Source: Austropuccinia psidii
Lineage: Eukaryota; Basidiomycota; Pucciniomycetes; Pucciniales; Sphaerophragmiaceae
Assembly: GCA_023105745.1 (NCBI GenBank)
Contig: JALGQZ010000006.1
Location: 34,737,686-34,801,685 of the forward strand
Length of the DNA: 64,000 bases
Direction of reading: 5' to 3'
The translations under genes and the position numbers were made by a program. The notes under the pieces are model-generated. The model had not been told where the DNA came from, did no database searches, and worked only from the letters and a program-made list of their open reading frames with translations. This document shows positions 12,198 to 24,900 of the stretch, one piece after another (position 1 is the stretch's first letter; the number at the start of each line of letters is the position of its first letter).

Positions 12198-12777
12198 ATA
12201 CCTCATATTTCAGTCAAATACAGGGGTCCACACAGGTTCTGTAAAGCTTCTGAGACATCAGAAGCACCAGAACACACCTTTCAACTCCATTAGTAAAACT
12301 TTTCACCCTGTATAGGGTAAAAATGACAACTTGTGGTTCTAAAACCACATTTCCACAAAATACAAGTCTGTATTGAGTGTGTAGAGCCACAAACCCGCCC
12401 ACAGTAGTGAAAACCTTTAATATGTGGTCGTGTGCAGAGGTAAACAACCTCCCACTACCCCAGAACAAGATAAAAGGAGGCCGTTCCTCACCAGAAGGCC
12501 AATCTATCATCCTGTTCTTAGCATTCTTATGTGGTATAGCTTCTTAAAGAAGTGTTACCCTTAGAATTAAACAGGTATAATTATAATTGTAATTCTTGTA
12601 AACCAACAGGTAAACACTGCACCCAGGGCTATCAATAGCACTCACCATCACTAAATTCTTTTAGTATATCCCTTTCAACCATTTACTCACTCAATTATTA
12701 TCATTATTTTTGTGTCACATTCATAGTTATAGATTTCTATTATCATTTTACAGCTATATCATAGAGTCATCCTGAAA
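12198..12777 (+). repeat. 5' LTR of element B (3' half only)
   Basis: Matches the last ~600 bp of the element A LTR (19640-20261), beginning at 'cttcaatacctcatatttca' and ending TGAAA where A ends TGACA. The first half of the LTR is missing. It is followed at once by the priming-site-like sequence TTTTGGGGGCCTGGCC, as in A. Confidence 0.78.
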
Positions 12778-12796
12778 TTTTGGGGGCCTGGCCTGG
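12778..12796 (+). other. Putative primer binding site of element B
   Basis: TTTTGGGGGCCTGGCCTGG directly after the LTR end. Elements A (20262) and D (46662) have the same TTTGGGGGCC..GCCGTG block in the same place. A TGG start is expected for a primer binding site (complement of tRNA CCA), but I cannot name the tRNA. Confidence 0.5.
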
Positions 12797-13129
12797 TTTT
12801 TTACCTATTTTAGGCAAAGTTCTACCTTGTTTTCACTATTTTTAGCTTATTTTAATGCCTTTTAGAATTATTATAGTTGTTTTCTTGCTTATTTGAACTT
12901 TTTCTAAGCCATATAAAACCCTGAAGGGGATTAACTTCGTGGTTTTTGCCTATTCTGATTTTTTACTGAAAAATACAAAAAAACATAATAAAATATTAAA
13001 AATAAAGATAAACTGTATACATATTTTCTCTGAAAAATAATATTTTTCATCCTTTTGAAGAGTTATATATATATAGTATATATTTATACAATACTTTCTT
13101 TTTTAAAAAAATATAATCATATTTTTTTT

Positions 13130-14965
13130 TATTTTTTTTCGTAATTATATATACAAAGTATATATTGTTTGAATTTTTCTTAAAGAAAAACTTTCATAAT
13201 TCATTTTTTCACGCAAATTGGTGTGAAAAATTCGTTTTTATCATTATTATTGATAATTTCAATAATAATACTTCATCATAAAATAGAATCATATTTTTTT
13301 ATTTATCTTTTTTTCATAATATATTCAAATTATACATTGGTTGAATTTTTCTTAACCAAAAGCTCTTATAATTCAATTTTTCACCCAAATTGGGGTGGAA
13401 AATTTCTTATTATCTTTATTATTGAAAATTTCAAAGATAATACTTCATAATCAAATATAATCATATTTTATTATTGATCTTTTTTTCATAATATATACAG
13501 AGTATATGTTGTTTGAATTTTTCCTAAAGAAAAACTCTTATAATTCACTTTTTCACCCAAATTGGTGTGAAAAACTGGTTATTCTTTTTATTATTGATAA
13601 TTTCAATAATAATACTACATAATAAAATAAAATCATATTTTAATATTGATTTTTTTCATAATATATACCAGTTAGATATTGTTTGAATTTTTCTTTAAGA
13701 AAATCTCTTATAATTCAATTTTTAAACCAAATTTGTATGAAGAACTGATTATTTACATTATTATTCATAATTTCAAGAATAACACTTCATAATGAAATAT
13801 AATCATATTTTCTCATTGATCTTTTTTTTCATCATATATACAAAGTAAACTCTTATAATAATAATTTTCACCCAAATTGGCATGAAAAATTGATTATCAT
13901 CATCTATTGATAGTTTCAATAATAATACTACAAAAAATATAGGGTGATGGTAAACACACGTAATTATATGTTAAAAAGACATAAGGGGTGGTTTTGAAAT
14001 GAAATACACCTATTTATGGTATTTTTAAGGCCATTAATGGCATTATAAATGCAATAAAGGGCATTATTAATTCCATCAATGGAATTGTTAATGCTATTTT
14101 TGGTATTTTGAAGGCCATCAATGCCATTTATGGCATTGTTAAGGCCACAAATGACATTAAAAATGCCATTTATGGCAATTTTAAGGCTATAAATGACATT
14201 AAAAATGCCATGAATGGCATTTTTAAGGCCATTAATGCCATTTATGGAATTCTTAATGTCATTTATATCCTTACCAATTCCATAAATGGCATTTTGAATG
14301 GAATTTATAGCCTTAAAACTTCCATAAATGGCATTATTATTGTCATTTTTGGTCTTAACATTTTTAGTAAAAACATGTCAGGGCTTACGTGTTTTTACTA
14401 AAAGATTACGTGTGTTTACCAACACCCAAAATATATTATGATATTTTTGGCTTTCAGTGATTTTTTCATAATAATACATACAAAGTATATATTGTTAGAG
14501 TTTTTGCTTGGAGAAATACCATTTTACTTCTTTTGTTTGCCCAAATTGTTTTCAAAAATTTGATTGTTATCATTATTATTCAAAATTTCAATAATACTAA
14601 CCATATAAAAAGAGATAAAAACCATATTTCTTTGTTTAAAATTATCTCAATAAAATATACAAAGTGTATATTATTTTTATTTTTCTCCAAGAATAAACTT
14701 TGAAATCATTTTGTTTTTCACCCAAACTGGTGTTAAAAACTGATCATAGTCATTATTCTTTATAATTTCAATAATAATACTTATTCAAAAAGAAATATAA
14801 TCATATTTCTCTTATTGAATCCTTTAATATATACAAAGTATATATTGTTTGGATTTCTCTTCAAGTGAGAACATCACGATTGAGTTTTTCATCCAAACTG
14901 ATGTGGAAAGTTGATTTGATAATCATTGATAGTTTCAATAATCATTTTTCCAAAATGACTCATTG
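13130..14965 (+). repeat. ~172-bp tandem array in the element B leader
   Basis: The phrase (A)TATATACAAAGTATATATTG recurs at about 13147, 13319, 13491, 13661 and 13833, spacing 170-172 bp, and after an insertion again near 14475, 14653 and 14829. Each unit also carries 'tttttcacccaaattggtgtg' and 'attgataatttcaataataa', so the unit is about 172 bp with roughly eight copies. It is extremely AT-rich with no coding sequence. Its place between the priming site and gag marks it as an expanded untranslated leader of the retrotransposon. Elements A and D have leaders of only about 0.5-0.6 kb. Confidence 0.85.
13942..14427. mobile_element. 486-bp non-autonomous TIR element (MITE) with 8-bp target duplication
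   Basis: The ends are 23-bp inverted repeats with one mismatch: GGGTGATGGTAAACACACGT at the left, and the complement of GGGTGTTGGTAAACACACGT at the right, each with AAT following inward. The flanks are identical 8-bp AAAATATA (13934-13941 and 14428-14435). It sits inside the 172-bp array and splits one unit. It encodes no transposase. An 8-bp duplication fits hAT-like transposases, although the terminal bases are not the usual CA/TA. The interior is a chain of short palindromic units around AATGCCATTTATGGCATT, and a hairpin lies near the right end (14367-14399). Confidence 0.85.
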
Positions 14966-15109
14966 ATTTCCAACAAAACACGGATTTCATCAACTAGATA
15001 AAAATGTCACCTTACAAATCAGAAATGATACCATGGCATTTCAGAGACTTTGGTGTTCCAATGGACTGTTCCTTACAAAGAGAATCAACCATAAGAAGGA
15101 ATAGAGGCC

Positions 15110-16932
15110 TTGAAAGCAGAGAAGGTGAAGTTGTTTAAAGCCATAAGACATGGCAAAATGGACCTACCTACACCTTCCAAAAAGGTTTCTAACAGCAAGC
15201 CTCCAGGAATTACTTTAATAGAACAGTTTATTCTAACCCGTGAAATCTTCAAAGAGCTTCTTCAGTGGAGAATGGCAAAAAGGGAAATCAACCCAGAGTT
15301 CCATTATAAAGAGCCTGTAGAAAGTATCCAGAAGATTTTCCTCAAAGAGATATTTTTCAAAGAACTTATCATAGAAGAGAAATTGAACCAGAGATAACAT
15401 ACTCTGACTCTTTCAGGCTCATAAGGAGTGGTAACCCAACCAAACTCCCTAGTGGCTTCACACCACTCAGCCACCAGCAGATCAGTTACCAAGAGTCATC
15501 ATACTTTCCAATCCAAGGTAGACTTCAGGGGAAGGAGAGGATCATAGGACAAAAACAAGACTTCTTTCAACCGGAGGCAGAAAGAGTCAGATCCTATGAT
15601 CCAGAATTTGTTGGACCCCCCAAAAGTATAAAAAACAACAAACAGTTGTACATAATTTTGATGAAGCTAGCAGCCCTGGAATAAGTAATGATAGCTCCAC
15701 TCAGATTAAACACAATGTTGTGATCCCTGAGAGTACCATAGGTAGTTTTAATCTATGGTTACAATTTTCCCAGTTTGTAGAAAAAACTCAAAAAGAGTTT
15801 GAGAGACTCCATGAAAATATTACAATGTTACAAGAGGTTAATACCTTACAAACCAAAGGTATTCATACTGTTCAAGAGGACTACTAAATTGAGTAAACCC
15901 TCAGAAGGGACCAAAAGGAGACTAAATCAAGTCTTAGAGGAGGAAAAACACTTCAAAAGGGATAGGGAATACCTGGATCAAGAGATTGACAAATTTTACA
16001 ATGTCTGCCAAAAAATAAAACCCCAAACACAAGGAAATGTTTTGTGTATTCCACACCACCAGGAAGAAATCAAACCAGATGCCTTGTTGGAGAATAAATC
16101 AAGATCCCCATCACAATACCAAGATGGATATAACATGAGTTATTCAGAGGAGGAAGCAGTGAAAAAGCTTCCAGAGGCCTCAAGTTGGCCCAAATTCTCT
16201 GGCATAGGAGGATATGATCATATGGGACTCATTGATTAGATTTATGGCCTCTTCATTGATTTGCAAAGTATACCATATTACTGCATGACTGCAAGATTAA
16301 ATACAGCTTTCAAAGGACATTCTAGTATTTGGTACACAGAGATGAAAGAAATCCATGGCAGAAGAAACTGGCCATGGTGGCGAAGCCAAATACTCCAAAA
16401 GTACAGTAATGGTACTTTGATATAGCAAAGGACCATGTCATTTGAAAATGACAAGTATTTCATGGACAAAGATCCATATTAATGGTGTCTTAGAAAGTCT
16501 AAAAGACTTAAAGCCATTGATCCTCAAATGAACATTAAGATGAGGAATCACAAACTCCTGACACAAATGCCAGGAGAACTAGACAATGCAGTGAAATGCC
16601 AATGCAACCACAATTTCACTCTGGATGACATTGCAAGTACCTTACAAGAAATAAGGAAAAAAACAAATATAGGGAAATATTCCCCATATTAAAGCAGTAG
16701 TTTTGAAGAGAAACAACCTTTTAGGTTGGAATTCAAAGACAAACCAAGAGAAAGGGTGGCAGAAGTGGCTAAGAAGAATAATCATTTCCACAATTGTGGT
16801 TCAACAGAACATTATGCCAACAACTGTCCAAAGGTAAAGAAGAAAGTCTATGCCATTGAGAAAGTCTCAGAGGAGGATTCCCCCACAGAGGATTCTGAAT
16901 CAGACTCTATGGGTTATTTCATCAGAGAATAA
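15110..16932 (+). pseudogene. Gag region of element B, including overprinted-ORF remnant
   Basis: Block 15110-15397 is the counterpart of the alternative-frame ORF1 of element A (EIFKELLQWRMAKREIN against QLLKDFFQWSMDNKRFN). Block 15799-16239 is the gag frame (ERLNQVLEEEKHF-like coiled part, then YSEEEAVKKLPEASSWPKFSG). The Gag core follows with stops at about 16237 and 16423. Block 16726-16932 holds the zinc knuckle, CHNCGSTxHYANNC in A, where the first Cys is replaced here (FHNCGSTEHYANNC). Multiple stops make it non-functional. Confidence 0.82.
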
Positions 16933-17136
16933 TCTCATGAATACCAAGACCCAATAGAGGAATTTGTAGTGGAGTACCAAGAGGAAACACCACTAGAAAT
17001 TTGAGACATACAGTTAGAAGCAGGCATGCCACAAGACACTGAAAACAAAAAATTGTGTAAACACACACAAGATGCACAAACATTTCTAGTTACACCAATT
17101 AAAAGAATGGCATAAATACATGGGACAGCCAAAAAT

Positions 17137-18823
17137 ATGACTGTTTGCATAGACAATGCTCAACATCCATTGATCATTGAAAGTGGAGCACCCTGCTCAA
17201 TAGTCTCCAGAAACTATCTGTATCATCATTTCCCAAATTGGGAAAAACAACTCTTACCAACCAAGGCAAAGAGCTTTAAAGGAGCATCAGGGAAGATGAC
17301 TTCCATTGGGAAAATTATCAAAGAAATAATTATACCCCAGAGGAAAGGCAACATCAGACACAACCCAGAGTTTGTTGTGCTTGAAGATTCCCACATCCAA
17401 GGGTGCTTACTCAATACAGACTACTGAAGGATGTATGGCATTGACATTTACAATAGGAAGAAGAGGCAAATTACTATTAATACAAAAAAAAAGGAATTTT
17501 CACTTGATATATACCAGATATCTACCCACAACCCTCTGGAAGAACTACTGCATGAATTCAGAGAGGGACAATTCAGTACTACCCTCACAATAAACAAAAC
17601 CTTAGTTGACTGAAGATGCTAAGGGAAAATAGACCAGAATTTGCCCTTGGTGAACAACCATTAGGAAAAATCAGAGGCCCTGATAGGGAACTATATCTGG
17701 ATGTGGAAAGACCCTATCCACCCGTGCTGTGAAGACCTCCATACCCAGCAAGTCTGGAAACTAGGAAGTAAATTGAGAAACACATCAATGAACTCCTAGA
17801 AATGGATGTTATCTGGAAGATAGGACACAATGAAAAAGTGTAAATCACCACTCCTGTCCTTATCACCTGGCATGTGCACAAATCTAGGTTGTGTGGGAGT
17901 TTCAGAGCCCTGAATAACTACAAAGAAGATGACAGGTACCCTATACCATGGATACCTCATTCCCTAGACAAACTGGCAAAAGCCAAATACATAACCAAGA
18001 TGGATTGTATGAAAGGCTTCCACAATAATGGAGTTAAACCACACTCCATGAAAATAATCAGAATGATATGCCATATGGGCATATATGAGTACACCAGGAT
18101 GCCATATGGCATGAAAAATGCACCCACCGACTTCCAAAGGATGATGGAAACATTATTTCAAGAAGAAATATTAGAAGGGTGGATGGAAGTATATATTGAT
18201 GACATAATTAAATACTAAGAGACATGGGAGGACCATGTGCAGTACATAGACAGAGTACTAAGTAAGTGCACACCCATTAATCTAAAAATTTCACTTAAAA
18301 AGTGCAATTTTGGCCAACAAGAATTACTGGCACTGAGACACAAAGTCTCAGGCCTTAGTCTGGCCATAAACCAGGACAAAGTAACAGAAGTACTTCTAGA
18401 GCCATTACCAAAGAACATCAAAGAGACACAATCTTGCCTTTGGTTTGCTAGCTACTACAGAAACAACATCAGAAATTTTACCCACATAACTAGTAGTCTA
18501 TATAAACTATGTGCAAAAGATGTAGTTTTTAATGTTACCAAGGAAAGGAGGGATGCGTATGAGAGGATCAAACATGAATTCACAAATGCACCTGTTGTCA
18601 TCTTACCTTCCTTTGAACAACCATTCAAGTTATACATAGATGCAGCATGTAGCCAAGGCTTCAGGGCATCCCTTCACCAGAGACAAATTGGAGATGCTGA
18701 AGCAAGAAAGGGACCAATATTCTACATCTCTAGGCAACTGAAAGATTCAGAAGCCAGGTATGAGGCCACCCAGACTAAATTTCTATTCTTATTTTGGGCT
18801 CTAGAGAAACTCCCCTGTTATTT
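17137..18823 (+). pseudogene. Protease-RT-RNase H of element B, cut by element A
   Basis: 17137-17427 is the protease, with the active-site motif IESGAPCS where A has IDSGAHFS, so the catalytic Asp is changed to Glu. RT follows in pieces (17874-18218 with VYIDDIIKY, and 18237-18823). RNase H begins with KLYIDAACSQGF and breaks at ALEKLPCYF, exactly at the A insertion. Stops at 17425, 17706 and 18216 and other breaks disable it. Confidence 0.85.
18819..18823 (+). repeat. Target-site duplication TATTT, left copy of element A
   Basis: TATTT immediately precedes the A 5' LTR and is repeated at 28496-28500 after its 3' LTR. Removing A plus one copy restores a continuous RNase H sequence of element B. 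Confidence 0.9.
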
Positions 18824-20261
18824 TGTCAGCCTGTGACTCAAAACCAGAGCACAAACATGACAGCCAAAATACCATAAACCAATGGTATAGCCAAGATACC
18901 ACCAAAACATGGAGCTGAGCAAAATCAGCTCAAAAGGTATCAAAAGAACAGGGAAACTCACCTTTTCCTGAAAATATAAGTCCCATCACCATAGGACTAG
19001 AAATAACAAACTTATTCCTGCCCAAAGTTATTGCTGAGCATAAACCTTAATTTTCACCTCTCATCTAATATCTAGAAGGAGAGCCTTAACCCCATCAAAT
19101 GGGTATTCAAAATGAAGCTCTAAGCCAGGGCTATCCAATGGTACCAGCCAAACTGAGCTAGCACCAATATTACTGGAGTTATGGTCAATTTCAGGCCAAG
19201 TAAGGGTGAACAAAACATTCACCTCTCATATAACTTCTACAGTTTTAGTGTGGGATACCTGAAGTGGGGTATTTTTGGAAAGAGCACAATCAGGGCTATC
19301 TTATGATGCCATCCATTTCCCCATAACTCAACTATAACAAAAGTTATGGGGCAAACAAGCTCAATACAGCTTCTTGCCCAAAACACGCAAATGTACAAAA
19401 ATCTTGTACATGTGATAACTTTTCCATATTTAATGATACCCATATGAAATGAGGTACCATTGTGTAGAGCACATACAGGGCTACACACAGAACCAATTTT
19501 GAGGTTGATATCTCAAGAATTGACAAAGTTATAGCTGTTTTAAGGTTAAAATCCCACCTGCTGTCATATACAGCCTTACCATGGGATAATATCCGATAAT
19601 CATGAATATGAGGTGTCAAATAGACAAAGAAGCATGTTTTTCCTTCAATACCTCATATTTCAGTCAATACTGGGCTCCCATACAGTTTCTGTACAGCATT
19701 CTACGCGTCATACATGTCAGAATCAGGCTGTGAGGTCCCCAGATGAAAATTTTCACCCTGTATTGGTGAACCCCACCCATATGTGGTTTCAAAACCACAT
19801 CTGAGCCCAATAAAGGCTATACAGGCTGTTTGCAAACCACAATCCAGTACTAGAAAGTGAAAAAATCTTCACTTCCTCTACGTGGAAAGGTCTAGCACCC
19901 TTTCCACCCCATTTCAGGATAAAAAGGAGGCTTTTCACAGCCAGAATTGTCTCCTCATCCTGCTCTTGAATAACCTATGTAGTAAACTGTCAAAAAAAGT
20001 TTTACTCTTATTTAATAATCAGGTATACTCTTAAATCAAAAGTATTGTAGTCTTTATTATTGTAACCCAACAGGTAAAGCTGCACCCAGGGCTTTCAACA
20101 GCGCTCACCACCACTATATCTCTATAGTAAAGCCCTTAATATCTTAATTTAATCATTTATTACCAACTTTATCATCTTTTAAAGCTATTTTTACCGTTTC
20201 ACAGTCATAGTTAAAGCTTGTAAATACTTATATACACCTTTATCATAGACTCACCCTGACA
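18824..20261 (+). repeat. 5' LTR of element A (1438 bp)
   Basis: Starts TGTCAGCC, ends CCCTGACA, and matches 27071-28495. A TATA-like 'gataaaaagg' lies near 19918 in the expected promoter part, followed by an ATTG/AT-rich stretch. Confidence 0.92.
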
Positions 20262-20280
20262 TTTTGGGGGCCTGGCCGTG
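20262..20280 (+). other. Putative primer binding site of element A
   Basis: TTTTGGGGGCCTGGCCGTG directly after the LTR, the same block as in B and D. tRNA not identified. The leader 20281-20820 is AT-rich with no ORF. Confidence 0.55.
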
Positions 20281-21190
20281 TTTTTTACTTATTTTTGGAC
20301 CTTACAAGTAAGTTTTTCTCTTTTTTATCATTTATTGACACCTCTTTTACCTTTTTAGGCGTCATTTTCTCTATAAATATATATTATATATATATCTTTT
20401 TTGATTTTTAAAAAATAAATACTCATATATTATAGAGTATCTGTCACGTGGCCAATAACCACAAGACTAGTATTTTGGCGTGTTTTGTATATAAAAACAC
20501 TTTAAGCCACTAATACAGCCTTGATTCTTAAGTAAATTAAGACAGATCATACTGATAAACCAACAGTTGAGGCGTGTTTGGGCACATTGTTAACTCAATT
20601 ACACTGTAATACACCATCTTTTGACAGATTATACTTGCTAATTACAAGTATTCTGTGAGATATTGGTATACAAACAATATACCACATATCAGTAAGCTGT
20701 ATTTTTTGACGTAGAATTGTTAATTCAATTACATTGTCATAATACAAGGGAATATTGTAATAATATACAAGCCCAGAGGCCATTCTTAGACGTGCGAAAC
20801 CAGCCTTTTAAGAAGTCTTAACTGACATAAGCCCTCTTTTTTCCTGTTTGATTCAGTGGAAGAAAATTTCATACCACTTGAGACCCGGTCACAGGCCAAC
20901 ATACCAGTGACACCCTCAGAACCAGAGGGCAGCAACGGCAAGGGAAAAAGACTTAGTAAAGGCCTCATTACAGCCAGAAAGTGGACACCAATAGCCACTC
21001 AGAGGAGTAGAAAACCACAAAGCTCTGCATCAATACAAGGTAAACCAACCTTAACCACTTGTACAGGGAAGATTACAATTATTAACCCAGTTGTAACCTC
21101 CAAAGGCAAACTTCCCAAATCAGCAGATAACAAATTTGTACAAGGCACAGTCAAAGGTAAATACCCTAAGAAGATAAAGTTTTTGACTGC

Positions 21191-21925
21191 TTGCAAACAC
21201 TGATATGTCCCCTGCATACCTCAGAGACCTTGGCGTCCAAAGGAACCAGCCAGAGGACAGAGAAGGATTGTCCAGAACCAGAAGACCTGAAAGAAGACAC
21301 CTTGGACACAGTGGTGGATGGAAAAACAATGAGGGAGATAATATCAAACTTGCCATTCACACTCCAATTAAACAGAAACCTCAAACCAGAGGACTGGAAA
21401 GATATGGATCAAGTTCTTCAGATCCACCAACTCCTCAAAGATTTCTTTCAATGGAGCATGGACAACAAGAGGTTCAACCTAGCAACTCACTGTGCAGAAC
21501 TGGGATCAAGTTGCCAGGAGATCTGTGTCAAAGAGATAGACTTCAAAGACCTTATGGTAATCACCAAGGGTTGGAATCCTACCAGGCAGCACAGATTTCT
21601 GGAGGCAAGGGCATAGAGGATAAGGGAGAATAAAGCCACTATCCAAGCAATAGAAGAACAATTAACCCAGACAGGGCCTACTCAGATTCCTTCAGGTTCA
21701 CAAGGAGCAGGCCAAATCAGATCTCCAGTGGCTTCACATCATTCAGAAACCAGCAGATCCGTGGCCAAGAGTCACCATTCTTCACAATTCCAGGAAGTTT
21801 CCAGGAGAAGACAAGGAAACAAGGGCAAGAACAAAGCCTCCTTCAACCAGAGGAGGAAAGAGTCAGACCCCATGATCCAGAAGCTGTTAGATTGGGTGAA
21901 AGAAGTACACAAGAACCAGAAGTAG
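21191..21925 (+). pseudogene. Overprinted ORF1 of element A (alternative frame over gag start)
   Basis: Frame 2 is open from before 21191 to 21925 except for one TAG at 21614-21616. It holds an acidic N-terminal part, then a helical block (QIHQLLKDFFQWSMDNKRFN), CVKEIDFKDLMVITKGWN, a basic segment (RRRQGNKGKNKASFNQRR) and a helical tail ending DWVKEVHKNQK. The gag-pol frame runs one base behind it over the same DNA. Element D has the same arrangement, with a tail ending in a similar K/Q-rich helix (47798), and B has a remnant. The protein family is unknown to me; a Gag-like or RNA-binding role is only a guess. An upstream piece (about 20850-21200, also frame 2/0) might be joined by splicing. 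Confidence 0.55.
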
Positions 21926-24900
21926 TTGTAAGCCACTCTAGAATCAGTAGTCCTAGTAATAGAAACATTACCCCCACTCAGACTGAAAATAACATTGTCA
22001 CATCTGAGAGTAACATCAACAGTGATACACTGTGGTTACAAATTTCCCAATATGCTGAACAATCTGCAAAGCAGTTTGCAGAAATTAAAGCTAGCCAAGA
22101 GAGGATGAGACAAACTCAAGCCTCCTTGGAACAAATAGTTAAGAATCTTCAAGAAGGATATGCTCAACTGGGCAAAGCCTCTGAAGAAACCAACAAAAGA
22201 CTGAATATATTCTTTGAAGAACAACACCACAGCACAAGGGACAGGGAGTGTCTGGATCAAGACATTAACAATTTGTTTAATGCCTACCATAGCTTGAAGC
22301 CCCAACCACAAGGCCAAGTTATGGATAATACATATCAACCAGATGACATCAAGCCAGATGCCATGTTGATGAATAAGGAAACATCTCCATCACAATACCA
22401 AGATGAAGATGGCATGTCTTATTTAGAGAAGGAAGCCTTGAAACAGCTTCCTTAGGCCTCAAACTGGCCCAAAGTCTCTGGATCAGGAGAATATGATAAT
22501 ATGGAACTCATAGATTATATTGATGGAATCTTCATTGATGTACCAAGCATACCACACTACTGGATCACTGCTAGATTGAATACTGCATTTAAAGGTCATG
22601 CTAGTATATGGTACACAGAAATGAAAGAAATCCATGGCAGAAGAAACTGGCCATGGTGGAAGAGTCAAATCATCCAAAAGTACAGTAATGGAACTTGTAT
22701 ATGGCAAAAGACCATGTCATTTGAAAGTGACAAATACTCTGTGGACAAAGATTCATATGAGTGGTGTGTTAGACAGTCCAAAAGACTTAAAGCCATTGAT
22801 CCTCAGATGAACATTCAAATGAGGAATCACAAACTTCTGACACAACTGGCAGGAGAGCTAGAGCATGTAGTAAAATGCAGATGCAACCAGAATTGCACTC
22901 TAGATGACATTTCCAACACCTTACAAGACATAAGGAAAAGGACTAATATAGGGAAATTCACCCCATATAACAGCAGTAGTTTCAAAGAGAAACAACCTTT
23001 CAGGGTGGAGTTCAAAGACAAACCCAGAGGAAGAGTGGAAGAAGTGGCTAAGAAGAAGAATTCTTGCCATAATTGTGGTTCAACAGACCACTATGCCAAC
23101 AACTGTCCAAAGGCAAAGAAAAAAGTCTATGCCATAGAGAACGTCCCTGAGGAAGAACCTCCAACAGAGGATTCTGATTCAGACTCCATGGGTGATGCCA
23201 TCAGAGAACCATCTGAGGATGATCAAGACCCAAGAGAGGAATTTCTAGTGGAATACCAAGAGGAAACCCCACTGGAAATCCTGGACATACAGATGGAAGC
23301 AGGCATGCCACAGGACACTGCTAACAAGAACTTGTGCAAACACACACAAGATGCACAAACATTCCTGGTTACACCAACCAAAGAAATGGCATATATACAT
23401 GGGACGGCCACAAAAATGACTGTTTGCATTGACAATGCTCAGCATCCACTGATCATTGATAGTGGAGCACATTTCTCCATAGTGGCCAGAAACTATCTGG
23501 ATACCCACTTCCCAAACTGGGAAAAACAGCTCTTGCCCACTAAGGCAAAGAAATTTAAAAGTGCATCAGGGAAGATGACTTCCATTGGGACAATTATCAA
23601 AGAGATAATTATACCCCACAGGAAGGGCAATATCAGACTCAACCCAGAGTTTGTAGTGCTTAATGATGCCCACATCCAAGGGTTTTTACTGGGAACAGAT
23701 TACCAAAGGATGTATGGCATAGACATTTACAACAGTAAAAAGAGGCACATTACCATTGGTACTAACAAGGAAAAGAAATTTTCACTTGACATATACCAGA
23801 TATCTTTTCAAGACCCACTAGAAGAACTTCTCAAGGAATTCAGAGAGGGACAGTTTAGCACTACCCTCACCAGTAAACAAAAACTAATTCAACTGAAGAT
23901 GCTGAGAAAGAATAGACCAGCATTTGCCATTGGTGAAGAACCAGCAGGCAAGATCAAAGGCCATGATATAGAACTATATCTGGATGTGGAAAGGCCTTAT
24001 CCACCAATGCTGAGGAAACCTCCTTACCAAGAAAGCCTGGAAACCAGGAAAGAAATTGAGAAACATATCAATGAACTCCTGGACATGGATGTTATCAGGA
24101 AGATTGGACATAATGAGATAGTAGAAATCACCACTCCTGTCCTGATTACCTGGAATGATGGCAAGTCTAGATTGTGTGGATATTTCAGAGCCCTGAATAA
24201 CTACACAAAAGCAGACAGGTACCCTATACCAAGGATACCCCATGCCTTAGAAAAACTGGCTAAAGCCAAATACATAACCAAAATGGATTGTATGAAAGGC
24301 TTCCACCAAAATGGAGTTAAACCAAACTCCATGAAGTTACTCAGGATAATATGCCGTATGGGTATATATGAGTACACCAGGATGCCATTTGGCATCAAGA
24401 ATGCACCAGCCCACTTCCAAAGGATGATGGACACCATATTTCAAGAAGCAATAATGGAAGGCTGGATGGTAGTATATATTGATGAGATCATTATATACTC
24501 AGAGACATGGGAAGACCATGTAAAATACATAGACAGAGTTCTAGGTAAATGTATACCCATCAATCTGAAAATTTCACTCAAAAAGTGTAATTTTGGCCAA
24601 CAAGAGCTACTAGCTCTAGGACATAAAGTCTCAGGTCTTACTCTGGCAATTGACCAGAACAAAGTAGCAGCAGTACTGCAAAAACCAGTACCAAAGAACA
24701 TCAAAGAGATGCAATCTTTCCTTGGGTTTGCTAGCCACTATAGAAACCATTACAAAACTTTTGCACACATACCTAGTAGCTTATACAAGTTGTGTTCAAA
24801 AGATGTAGTTTTTGAAATAACCAAGGAAAGGAGGGATGCATATGAGAGGATCAAATATGAACTCATTAATGCACCTGTGATCATCTTACCTGACTTTGAA

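Larger units (their letters stand above)
12198..18823 (+). mobile_element. Ty3/gypsy element B, old, left part
   Basis: Truncated 5' LTR, priming site, an abnormally long leader (12797-15030, with a tandem array and a TIR element), then decayed gag, protease, RT and the start of RNase H. The element stops inside RNase H at 18823, where element A is inserted, and resumes for about 48 bp at 28501. It is similar in sequence and frame order to element A but more decayed. Confidence 0.85.

Noticed and set aside
14108..14401. 97-codon ORF with repeated KAINAIYGI
   Set aside because: Produced by the palindromic units inside the MITE; no independent coding signal.
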